Source: an uncultured Ruminococcus sp. (GTDB lineage Bacteria > Bacillota > Clostridia > Oscillospirales > Acutalibacteraceae). Taken from it: a DNA stretch of 50,129 bases. The position numbers were made by a program, and so were the translations under genes. Below, in pieces: positions 7,933-16,700 of the stretch (position 1 is the first letter of the stretch; every line of letters begins with the position of its first letter). The notes below the pieces were generated by a model. That model saw only the letters and a list, made by a program, of their open reading frames with translations. It was not told where the DNA came from and ran no database searches. The stretch spans positions 1 through 50,129 of the forward strand of contig CADCNI010000014.1 in assembly GCA_902802795.1 (NCBI GenBank), read 5' to 3'.

Positions 7933-9219
7933 TTATTCAAATCTTACCTTGATGGCATTTGCGTGCGCCGTCAGCCGTTCGGTCTCCGCCAGTTTGATAA
8001 CGTCGTCCTTGACCTGGCGCAGCGCCGGTTCGTTGTAATAGATAAAGCTGGACTTCTTGATAAAGGTATCCACCGACAGCGGGGAGAAGAACCGCGCGGT
8101 GCCGCTGGTGGGCAGCACATGATTGGGTCCGGCGAAGTAATCGCCCAGCGGTTCGGGGGCATAGTTTCCGAGGAATACGGAACCGGCGTTGTCAAAGCGT
8201 CCGATGTACTCCATGGGATTCTCCACGCAGACTTCAAGGTGTTCCGGCGCGAGTTCATTTGCCATGTCCACCGCATCATCCAGCGAACGGCAGACGATGA
8301 TGCCGCCGTAGTTGGCAATGGATTCCTTGATGATTTCGTTGCGTTCGAGCAGCGCGCACTGTCTTGCCAGTTCCGCGTCGGTCGCTTCGGCCAGCTCGGC
8401 GCTGGTCGTCACCAGAATGGCGGAAGCCAGCTTGTCATGCTCCGCCTGGCTCATGAGATCGGCGGCAAGGAATTTCGGATTGGCATTGCCGTCCGCCACG
8501 ATCAGGATTTCGCTGGGGCCGGCGATCATGTCGATATCCACTGCGCCATAGACCAGACGCTTGGCGGTCGCCACAAAGATATTGCCGGGGCCGACGATCT
8601 TATCCACCTTGGGGATTTCCTGCGTGCCATAGGCCAGTGCGCCGACCGCCTGCGCGCCGCCGCAGAGGAACACTCTGTCAACGCCCGCAATGGCCGCCGC
8701 CGCCAGAATGTCGCGGTTGGCGCTGCCGTCCTTGCAGGGGGGCGTGACCATAATGATTTCCTTCACGCCGGCGATTTTGGCGGGGATGATATTCATCAGC
8801 ACGGAGGAGGGATATGCCGCCGTGCCGCCGGGGACATACACGCCCACTCTGTGCAGTCCGCGGATCCGCTGTCCGAGAATCACGCCGTTCTCCTTGGGTG
8901 TGAGCCAGCTCTGCTGCACCTGACGGGCGTGGAAGTCGGCAATGTTGGCCGCCGCCCGTTTGAGCGCCCCGATGAAATCCGGGTCACAGTCCTTCTCGGC
9001 GCTCTCGATGACCTCGCGCGGCACTTCGTAAAATTCGGGGTTTTCGTTGTCAAACTTGGCGGTGTATTCCTTGACCGCCTCGTCACCGCGCGCCTTGATA
9101 TCCTCCAGCATAGCGGTGACGATTTCCGTCACTTTTTTATCTGTCTCGCCGCTTCTTTCGCGAAGCTGCGCGAGAAATTCCCGCTCGGCGGTTCCGTCCG
9201 CCGTTACGATTTTAATCAT
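7933..9219 (-). CDS. hisD: Histidinol dehydrogenase
   Basis: A 428-residue protein of normal HisD length that carries out the last two NAD-dependent oxidations to histidine. Visible signatures are VPGGTAAYPSSVLMN, GPSEILIVAD, QAEHDK with zinc/catalytic residues, PEHLEV, and GDYFAGPNHVLPTSGTARF. The ATG at 9219 follows GAGGAGG by about 12 bases; an earlier in-frame TTG would overlap that ribosome site. It follows a lipoprotein gene by 68 bases on the same strand. Confidence 0.96.
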   Translation of the reverse strand: MIKIVTADGTAEREFLAQLRERSGETDKKVTEIVTAMLEDIKARGDEAVKEYTAKFDNENPEFYEVPREVIESAEKDCDPDFIGALKRAAANIADFHARQVQQSWLTPKENGVILGQRIRGLHRVGVYVPGGTAAYPSSVLMNIIPAKIAGVKEIIMVTPPCKDGSANRDILAAAAIAGVDRVFLCGGAQAVGALAYGTQEIPKVDKIVGPGNIFVATAKRLVYGAVDIDMIAGPSEILIVADGNANPKFLAADLMSQAEHDKLASAILVTTSAELAEATDAELARQCALLERNEIIKESIANYGGIIVCRSLDDAVDMANELAPEHLEVCVENPMEYIGRFDNAGSVFLGNYAPEPLGDYFAGPNHVLPTSGTARFFSPLSVDTFIKKSSFIYYNEPALRQVKDDVIKLAETERLTAHANAIKVRFE

Positions 9220-9287
9220 ACTATTCCATATCCTCCTCAAAATGAATGAACCGTCCGCCCATCTGACAGAACACGATTCACAGTTTT

Positions 9288-10520
9288 TTAGAATTGCGTA
9301 CCGTACCAGACATACACCTCGTCACCCTTGTTGTAGGTGAATTTAGTGGAGCGGCTGTTGGGAGAGCAAAGACATGTCGCATTGTAATCCTCCCCGTTCA
9401 GGTTATAGGCAAATAAGCTGCGCTCCCTCTCTTGCACCTCCGCATATTCGGTAATTTCTTCGTCGCTGTCCTTCATAACAAAGGCCAGTGTAAAGGTTTC
9501 ATATCTGTGCTTGGCAAATTCGTCGGAAAACTCCACCTGATAAATCTTCTCAAATTCTACGCTGCGCTTTTTGGTGACATATTTGTCAACCAGATTCATA
9601 CTCTTGCTGTTCATTTTATCAAGAATTTTTTTGGAAACCGCGTCGGAATTGCTCACAGGCGTCAGAATCATGTCGCCCTCTTCCAGCACCACACCGTCAT
9701 CGCTGCAAAGCATCCCATATAATCCGTCTTCCAACTTGGTAAACTTATGTCTGGTGATACTGTTGGTTTCAGCAAAGCGGAAGCATGCCGCGCAGCCGTT
9801 CATCGTTTCATCTACTATTTGCGGATCAAAGTTTCGGTCTCCATGCAGGCTGGTAGTGACCACATAAAACCGCAGATCGCCCTCATCCTGTCCTTTGAAA
9901 TATTTTTTGACCCACTCAGACAGCGTCTTGAAGTGTTCGTTAAGGTCATACGTTTTGTCGCTGATTAAAATCAGATTTTGAGACGTTACTGCGATTTTAT
10001 TGGCCTTACAAAAATAATTGGCGCTGCCATTATAGTAATCGTGATACATACTGTACTGCTTCACTTCACCGCCTCTGTTGACTTCATATTTCAGATTGAA
10101 CACCTGCGACCAAGTACCCACATTGTCGTATGTCAGATGCAAATCTGTAATCATAGGCAGAAAAACATTGTTATAAATATCATCATTGATTTTTTCCGCC
10201 TGTCGGTCATCGTAAAACAGTTCTTCATCGGCGTCGTAATAACCGTGAATGTTATTGTTGAAAGTGATAAAGAAATCTCCCTCATACTTGTCGCCCGACG
10301 CGAATTCGCACTTTTTCACATTAAAACCGCGGTTGTATTTTTCCAGCATGTATTCCTCTGCCTGTTTACTGATCTCGTTGGTTTTTTGCCGGCGCTCGGC
10401 CAATTTGTCAGCAGAAATACATCCCGACAACACAGTCGGCAGCAGTAGCAGCACAGCAGAAAGCATGGCCGCATGTTTCTTCCAGCTTTTCCGGGTTTTC
10501 GTTTTCTTCATTTCTTTCAT
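9288..10520 (-). CDS. Putative lipoprotein of unknown function
   Basis: A protein of about 410 residues with a Lys-rich N-terminus, hydrophobic core and lipobox LSGC, giving a signal peptidase II site and a membrane-anchored mature protein. The rest is hydrophilic with many Tyr, Asp and Lys residues and no family I recognise. Three ATGs lie in tandem at 10526, 10523 and 10520; the third is best spaced (9 bases) from AGAGG. It sits 34 bases after the GNAT gene and before hisD, probably in one transcript with them. A role in histidine synthesis is not suggested by the sequence. Confidence 0.75.
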   Translation of the reverse strand: MKEMKKTKTRKSWKKHAAMLSAVLLLLPTVLSGCISADKLAERRQKTNEISKQAEEYMLEKYNRGFNVKKCEFASGDKYEGDFFITFNNNIHGYYDADEELFYDDRQAEKINDDIYNNVFLPMITDLHLTYDNVGTWSQVFNLKYEVNRGGEVKQYSMYHDYYNGSANYFCKANKIAVTSQNLILISDKTYDLNEHFKTLSEWVKKYFKGQDEGDLRFYVVTTSLHGDRNFDPQIVDETMNGCAACFRFAETNSITRHKFTKLEDGLYGMLCSDDGVVLEEGDMILTPVSNSDAVSKKILDKMNSKSMNLVDKYVTKKRSVEFEKIYQVEFSDEFAKHRYETFTLAFVMKDSDEEITEYAEVQERERSLFAYNLNGEDYNATCLCSPNSRSTKFTYNKGDEVYVWYGTQF

Positions 10521-10560
10521 CATCATACACCTCTTTGTTTTTATTGCAGTAAACGGATAT

Positions 10561-11001
10561 TTATGTTCCGTAACGCTTACTCATAACGCACATCTCGCTG
10601 ATGGTTTTGAAGCCCTGCTTCAGATAGAAATCTTCGCCCGACGAGCTCCGCATTGTCAGCAGATACACCGCCGTAATACCTTTTTTATCAAGGTAATCTG
10701 TGAATTGCTTCATCATTTCCGCGCCGATGCCCTGTCCTTTCCTATCGTTGGCCACGCAGAACTCCAGAATCTGAAAATGCAGCCCGTCATAGGATTGCTC
10801 CGCGTGTCCCATCACCATGCCGACAGGTCTGCCGTCACGCACATCCGCCAGCCCTAAAAACTTGGGACGCTTCATGATATCCAGCAGCCGGGTGCGCGCC
10901 TGTTCGCGGGTCCAAAGGTCGTTCCACGGCGGCGCGTTGAAGGTTTCGACAAACAGTTCGGTCAGCCCGTCCAGCATTTCGGGGGTAATACGTTTCATCA
11001 T
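10561..11001 (-). CDS. GNAT family N-acetyltransferase
   Basis: A 146-residue single-domain GNAT protein. The acetyl-CoA binding motif A appears as V..DRKGQGIGAEMM (about residues 89-102), followed by YLLT and YLKQGF (motif B, with the Phe-Tyr pair FYLKQGFK). The acceptor (small molecule, antibiotic or protein) cannot be told. The first of two tandem ATGs at 11001 has GAGGTGA 6 bases upstream. It is embedded in the his gene run with short gaps on both sides. Confidence 0.85.
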   Translation of the reverse strand: MMKRITPEMLDGLTELFVETFNAPPWNDLWTREQARTRLLDIMKRPKFLGLADVRDGRPVGMVMGHAEQSYDGLHFQILEFCVANDRKGQGIGAEMMKQFTDYLDKKGITAVYLLTMRSSSGEDFYLKQGFKTISEMCVMSKRYGT

Positions 11002-11040
11002 GGTTTATCACCTCACTTCGCTATGAAGTCACACTGGGAT

Positions 11041-11568
11041 CTATTTTGCGGCAACGGCATATTTCATTCCGTCGTCTTTTACCATTCGACCCATTTGACC
11101 CTCTATAAACGTAAAATATCCGTTGCTGCCGCCGCTTTTATTCCACATTTCAAGCGAATCCAGTATTCTGAGCATACACTTTACATAGGGTCGGAAAAAT
11201 TCTTCGAGACAGGTTTTATCCTCCATGTCAAAGGCGCCGTTCTCATTGAGCGTATGAAGAATGTCCTCGTTGGAAAACGGATCGCAGGCTGCCAGAACCG
11301 CATCCCGGAAAATGACATTACTCTCGGACATAAACGGTTCGAGTTCGGGCTTCTGACCCGTGATATAGCCGTTAATGGTATGAAGCGCCAGCATGATTCC
11401 CTCTTTCGCCTGAACCGCACTGCAAGAGGGATTTTGTCTGTGCTTTATCAGCAGATTGCTCTCCATGGCAAAGAGGGAGTATTCATACCCGCTCTCTTCC
11501 CCTTTTCTGATCTTACCGTATTTCTTGCTCATGTTGGCGGCAATCCGCTCAAATTGATATGAATTCAT
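11041..11568 (-). CDS. Conserved-looking hypothetical protein within the his gene run
   Basis: A 175-residue soluble, probably mostly helical protein with no signal peptide or membrane segment. I recognise no family. It begins 11 bases after hisG ends, with AGGAGG overlapping the intergenic gap 6-7 bases before its ATG, so it is almost certainly cotranscribed with hisZ-hisG. Its N-terminus (MNSYQFERIAANMSKKYGK) and the central helix-rich region look like a real coding sequence. The function is unknown. Confidence 0.7.
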   Translation of the reverse strand: MNSYQFERIAANMSKKYGKIRKGEESGYEYSLFAMESNLLIKHRQNPSCSAVQAKEGIMLALHTINGYITGQKPELEPFMSESNVIFRDAVLAACDPFSNEDILHTLNENGAFDMEDKTCLEEFFRPYVKCMLRILDSLEMWNKSGGSNGYFTFIEGQMGRMVKDDGMKYAVAAK

Positions 11569-11579
11569 TTAAATCCTCC

Positions 11580-12212
11580 TTATCTTCCTGCAATAGCATC
11601 TTCCATTTTCTGCGCCAGTTCTTCGATTTCAGCTTTGCGCAGTTTCAGACTCGCGGTGTTGCAGATCAGCCGCGCGGAGATCGGGCAAACATCCTCTTTG
11701 ACCTCCAGCCCGTTTTCTTTCAGCGTCGTGCCGGTTTCCACAATATCCACAATCGCGTCGGACAATCCCAGCAGCGGCGCCAGTTCCACCGAGCCTTCGA
11801 TCTTGATGACGCGCACATCCATTCCTTTGGATTCAAAATAACGCCGCGTCACGTTGGGATATTTGGTGGCGATGGTCTTGGTGCCGAAACCGGACAGACA
11901 GTCTACGCCCTTCTTCCCCGCCACCGCGAATTTACAACGACCGAAGCCTAAATCCAGTATTTCGTAAAAAAAGGAGCCGTTTTCTATGATGGTGTCCTTC
12001 CCCACCACACCGAGATCACACACGCCGTTTTCCACATAGGTGATCACGTCAGGGGCTTTGGCCAGCACCACCTCGATGCTGTCGCCAACAGGCAGAATCA
12101 GCTTGCGTCCTTTTTCGCGCACGGCGGAGCAATCGTAGCCCATCTGCTCAAACAATCCTACAGTATCTTTTTCCAGTCGTCCCTTTGTCAGGGCAATTCT
12201 CAACGGTTTCAT
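11580..12212 (-). CDS. hisG: ATP phosphoribosyltransferase catalytic subunit, short form
   Basis: A 210-residue HisG of the short type, which lacks the C-terminal regulatory ACT-like domain and works in a complex with HisZ. It starts histidine synthesis by joining ATP and PRPP. The N-terminal LRIALTKGRLEKD, the DLGVVGKDTI segment and the PRPP loop IVDIVETGTTLKENG are clear. It follows hisZ by 25 bases, consistent with the need for both subunits. Confidence 0.95.
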   Translation of the reverse strand: MKPLRIALTKGRLEKDTVGLFEQMGYDCSAVREKGRKLILPVGDSIEVVLAKAPDVITYVENGVCDLGVVGKDTIIENGSFFYEILDLGFGRCKFAVAGKKGVDCLSGFGTKTIATKYPNVTRRYFESKGMDVRVIKIEGSVELAPLLGLSDAIVDIVETGTTLKENGLEVKEDVCPISARLICNTASLKLRKAEIEELAQKMEDAIAGR

Positions 12213-12237
12213 TTTCTCTCAATCCTCCCGATGCCGC

Positions 12238-13428
12238 TCACAGCTCAATGATCTGAAGTTCCTCATCCACACAGTCCACGCGGTGAATGCCCTTGACCTT
12301 AGCGTAATCTATGGCTTCTTCCAACGTATCAAAGACGGAATATTCATAGATATGCTTGTCACCCGCGAGCTTAGCGGCGTATTGCAGCGCTTTGATTTCA
12401 AATCCCTGAGCGGAATGCACCAGAATCTGCGGCACCTTAGCGGTCACATTGCGGGTCGGAGAGCAGGCCTTGGTCAATTCGTTCAGATACACGGCAAAGC
12501 CGCAGGCGGGGGTAGGAAATCCAAATTTTTCCAGCAGATTGTCATATCTGCCGCCCGACAGCACCTTGTTGCCGGAGCCGTGGGCATAGGCGGTAAAGAC
12601 AACCCCCGTATAGTAGGCGTTGCGGTGAACCAGACCGAAATCAAAGATCAGCTTGTCACCCAGTCCAAGCTGGGAGAGCGTATTGTAAATGTCGCCCAGG
12701 TAATCAAGATATTCGGTCACGCCGCAGTCTTCGAGAAGTTCGTATGCCTGCGCAAGAACCTCTGCGCCGCCGAACATTCTGGGAAGCTGCCGCATAGCGC
12801 GGACGGAGTTGCTGTCGGGTAGCTGTTCCAACGCCTCACTGAGCGCACCGTAATTCTTGGACTCAATGTAATCACGCAGTTCCTCACGGGTTTCCTCATC
12901 CACGTCGAGGTTTTCGGACAGCGACTTGAAGATGCCCGCGTGTCCGATCTCAAAGCGGAAATCATCGAGGTTGGCGCGCAGGGTATTGATTGCCATGACA
13001 ATGATTTCGAGATCGGCTTTTCTGCCGCCCGCGCCGATCAGCTCCACACCAGCCTGATCAATGCGGTCGCTGCCTCCGCGAAGGCTCTGACTGATGCCGA
13101 AGCCCGACTGGGAATAATAGACCCGGATGGGAAGCTGCGCGTTGCAAAGCTTGGTCGCGGTCATGCGCGCGATCGGAAGGGTATTGTCGGGGCGCAGCAC
13201 CATCAGCCGTCCCTTGTTGTCAGTCAGCTTATACATGCTGTCCATGGGGAGAGTCGCGTCGCCCTGGTTAAATACGTCGTAGAATTCCAGCACGGGCGTG
13301 CGCACTTCGTTGTAGCCGCCGCGCGCGAACATTTTGCAGATCTTCGACTCCACGGCGCGCCGCTCCACGCACTCCGAAAACAGCATATCCGCGTTCCCCT
13401 CAGGGGTAATTTTGTAATTTTTTCTCAT
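12238..13428 (-). CDS. hisZ: ATP phosphoribosyltransferase regulatory subunit
   Basis: A 396-residue paralogue of histidyl-tRNA synthetase catalytic domain that activates and regulates short-form HisG. Motif 2 (MVLRPDNTLPIARM) and YYSQSGFGISQ match HisZ, and the C-terminal region has SGGRYDNLLEKFG. It lacks the anticodon-binding domain and the two-histidine-motif pattern of a working synthetase, so HisZ rather than hisS is favoured, and the adjacent short hisG confirms it. ATG at 13428 with AAGGAAGG upstream. First gene of the his run, behind a promoter and candidate operator. Confidence 0.93.
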   Translation of the reverse strand: MRKNYKITPEGNADMLFSECVERRAVESKICKMFARGGYNEVRTPVLEFYDVFNQGDATLPMDSMYKLTDNKGRLMVLRPDNTLPIARMTATKLCNAQLPIRVYYSQSGFGISQSLRGGSDRIDQAGVELIGAGGRKADLEIIVMAINTLRANLDDFRFEIGHAGIFKSLSENLDVDEETREELRDYIESKNYGALSEALEQLPDSNSVRAMRQLPRMFGGAEVLAQAYELLEDCGVTEYLDYLGDIYNTLSQLGLGDKLIFDFGLVHRNAYYTGVVFTAYAHGSGNKVLSGGRYDNLLEKFGFPTPACGFAVYLNELTKACSPTRNVTAKVPQILVHSAQGFEIKALQYAAKLAGDKHIYEYSVFDTLEEAIDYAKVKGIHRVDCVDEELQIIEL

Positions 13429-13471
13429 TCTCTTGCCTTCCTTATGATTCGTAATGACATTTCCTTGCAGT

Positions 13472-13491
13472 CAAGCACTTTAGTGTGCTAA
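13472..13491 (-). promoter_or_regulatory. Candidate operator overlapping the hisZ transcription start
   Basis: On the minus strand TTAGCAC-ACTAAA-GTGCTTG forms an imperfect 7-6-7 palindrome. It begins directly after the -10 box, over the expected start of transcription, where a repressor would block initiation. Spacing differs from the CIRCE heat-shock element. A histidine-responsive TrpR/YerC-type repressor is a reasonable guess but is not shown. Confidence 0.45.
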
Positions 13492-13492
13492 C

Positions 13493-13521
13493 ATGATACC
13501 ACGTTATTATGAAAAAGTCAA
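13493..13521 (-). promoter_or_regulatory. Promoter of the hisZ-hisG gene run
   Basis: On the minus strand TTGACT (13521-13516) and TATCAT (13498-13493) are separated by 17 bases. Both boxes match the sigma-A consensus at five of six positions. The leader to the hisZ ATG is about 58 bases, too short for a T-box riboswitch. Confidence 0.7.
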
Positions 13522-13604
13522 CCGTTCCGCTGCCTTCGCGGGAAGTTTTCGCATACAGACAAAAATGCCTGTGAAAGAGTGGTGGCATTCGTGCAATTTC
13601 ACAC

Positions 13605-13704
13605 TATAGCAATCCAAATAATCAGGGAGACAAAAGGAGGCGATGATGGTGAGTGCAGGGCAAGGCGGAGGACGACGGTGGGCTGGCGCCCACCGATTGC
13701 TATA
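13605..13704. repeat. MITE-like element, family A, copy 1 (100 bp, internally shortened)
   Basis: The element starts TATAGCAATCCAAA and ends ATTGCTATA. Its first 90 or so bases match the copy at 21949 with only a few differences, including the palindrome GGTGGGC-TGGC-GCCCACC. Compared with that copy it lacks about 56 bases before the right end. It lies 1 base beyond the polC stop and may double as its transcript end through the hairpin. Confidence 0.75.
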
Positions 13705-13705
13705 A

Positions 13706-16700
13706 CTAAAAATCGAACAGGCTGACCTGGTTGCTTTCCGCCATACCTTTCAATACGCCCGCGTCCTCTAAGATTTCCATCACGCCCTTGGAAACGCCGG
13801 AGCGCATCTGCACATCGCTCTTTGACATGAACTGGTAGCCGCCTTCCCGCGACTCCACCAGACAGACCGCGGCGGCTTCACCCAGTCCTTTCAATGTGGT
13901 AAACGGCAGACGCACCTGCTTGCCTTCCATCAGAAATTTCTTCGCGTCACTCTTATAAAGGTCAACCGGCAGGAACACGACGCCGCGTTCCCTCGCTTCG
14001 TTGAGAATCTGCAAGGTGGCGAGCTTGTTCTGCTCCTTGACAGTCGCGCCGCGTCCCTTGGCGTCCAGTTCCTTGATGACCGCCTTGAGGGAGCGGATAT
14101 CATTAGTAGCCAGCTCCGCGTCGAATTCGTCCGCACGCACTGTGAAATAGGCGGCGTAGTATTCTTCGGGACAATGCACCTTATACCAGCCCAGACGCAG
14201 CGTCGCGATCATATAGGCGGCGGCGTGCGCTTTGGGAAACATGTATTTGATCTTGAAGCAGGAATCAATGTACCAGTCCGGCACACCGTTGTCCCTCATC
14301 GTCTGCACATGTTCCTCGGTCAGCAGCTTATGGGCGTTGCCCTTACGGACGATTTCCATAATCTTGAAGGACATCTGATTCGGCACGCCCTTGGCGATCA
14401 GGTAGGTCATAATGCTGTCTCGCGTTCCGATGACTTCCGAAATGGTGCAGATATTGTTGGCGATCAGATCCTGCGCGTTGCCCAGATACACGTCGGTGCC
14501 ATGAGACAGACCCGCAATCTGCAACAGGTCGGAAAAGGTCTTGGGCTGCGTGTCAATCAGCATCTGCCTCACGAAGTTGGTACCCACCTCCGGCAGAGAG
14601 AACGTGCCGGTAATGCTGCCGCACTGTTCCGGCGTGATACCCAGCGCCTCGGTAGACGTGAAAAGACTCATGACCTGCGGGTCGCTCATGGTAACATCCG
14701 AAATCTTCACACCTGTGTATTCTTCGAGATATTTGTAGATGGTCGGCACATCGTGTCCGAGTTCGTCAAGCTTGAGGATGGTATCGTGAATGGAATGGAA
14801 GTCGAAGTGGGTGGTGACGGTGTCGGAATCCTTCTTGTCAGCGGGGTGCTGCACCGGACAGAAATCCTCTACCTCCATATCGCGCGGCACGACCACCATG
14901 CCGCCCGGATGCTGACCGGTGGTGGACTTCACGCCCATGCAGCCGCGTTTGAGACGTTCGATCTCGGCGGACGGCAGATGAAGCCCCATCTTTTCCTCAT
15001 AGCCCTTCACATAGCCGTAGGCTGTCTTCTCGGCAACGGTGGAAATGGTGCCGGCTTTAAAGACGTTGTCCTTGCCGAAGAGTTCCTCCGTGTATTTGTG
15101 AACCTTGGACTGCACTTCGCCCGAGAAATTCAGGTCGATATCCGGCTGCTTGTCGCCGTTGAATCCGAGGAAGGTTTCAAAGGGGATTTCGTGGCCGTCC
15201 CGATTCAGCTCCTCGCCGCACTGGGGACACTTCTTGGGCGGCAGGTCGAATCCAGAGCCGTATTCCAGGCTCTTTTCAAAGAATTGGCTCCATTTGCATT
15301 TCGGGCAGACATAGTGCGGCGCAAGGGGGTTGACCTCCGAAATGCCAGACATGGTCGCCACAAAGGACGAACCGACGGAACCTCTCGAACCCACCAGATA
15401 ACCGTTCTCCTCGGAATAGGCAATCAGCTTCTGCGCCGTCATATACATGACCGCGAAGCCGTTGCCGATGATGGAATTCAGCTCCTTATCCAGACGTGCC
15501 TGCACATATTCGGGAAGCGGATCGCCGTAAATGGAATGCGCTTTCGCGGTGGAGATATCGCGGAGCTGCTGCTCCGCGCCGTCGATGGAGGGCGGGAACA
15601 CGCCGTCGGGAATCGGCTGGATGTCCTCCACCATATCCGCGATCTTGCGGGTGTTGGTGACAACGATCTCATACGCTTTTTCGGGCGGCAGATAGTCAAA
15701 TTCCGCCAGCATTTCCTCCGTGGTACGGAAATAGAGGGGCGCCTGTTTGTCCGCGTCGTCAAAACCCTGATGCACCATCAGCACCTTGCGGAATTCCGCG
15801 TCCTCCGGGTCGATAAAATGCACGTCACAGGTAGCGACCACCGGCTTGCCCAGCTTATCGCCCAGCGCAATGATCTTTTTATTGATATCAATCAGCGCCT
15901 CGCGGTTCTTCACGGTGCCGTTGCGCAGCATAAATTCATTGTTGCCCAGCGGCTGCACCTCGAGATAATCATAGAAAGAGGCGATTTTTTCGACGTCTTT
16001 GTCGCTGCGTCCCAGCAGAATCGCCTGATAAAGTTCGCCCTGTTCGCAGGCGCTGCCTAAAATCAGCCCTTCGCGCCGTTTGAGGATTTCACTGCGGGGG
16101 ATTCTCGGCTTGCGGTGGAAGTGTTTGAGATTGGAGGCGGAGATCAGCTTGTAGAGATTTTTGAGTCCCACCTTGTTTTTAGCGATGATGATCTGGTGAT
16201 TCGGGCGCAGCTTGGTGGTGTCGGTGGATTTTGCCTTGGTGTTGATATCATTGACGCCGGCAACCTCGTATTCCTTCGCGAGCAATTCAAATTCCTTCTG
16301 CACGATCTGCGCGAGCGCCAGCGCGTCGTCACAGGCGCGGTGATGCTCAAAGGGAGGAATTTCCAGATATTCGCCCACCGTGTCGAGCTTGTGGTTTTTC
16401 AGACTCGGATGAAGCGCGCGCGCCAGCGGCACCGTGTCGATATACACAGGGTCAAAGGGAATGGAGCATCGCTGGCAGGCGGCGCGCATAAAGCCAATAT
16501 CGAAATTGGCATTGTGCGCGATGAAAATGGGATTTTCGCCGGCAAACTCCAAAAATGCGCGGATGGCCTGATCTTCGTCCGGCGCGTCTTTGACCATCTC
16601 ATCCGTAATGCCGGTCAGCTCCACGATTTTGGGCGGTATCGCCATATGAGGATTGACAAAAGAATTGAACTTGTCAAGAATCTCCCCGCCTTTGTAGCGC

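Noticed and set aside
12238-13428. Histidyl-tRNA synthetase (hisS)
   Set aside because: The anticodon-binding domain is missing and it adjoins short-form hisG, so HisZ is the better call.
13472-13491. CIRCE element
   Set aside because: Half-sites are separated by 6 rather than the longer CIRCE spacing and the flanks do not match TTAGCACTC-N9-GAGTGCTAA.
13429-13492. T-box riboswitch before hisZ
   Set aside because: The leader is only about 58 bases, too short for a T-box, and no antiterminator/terminator pair is seen.
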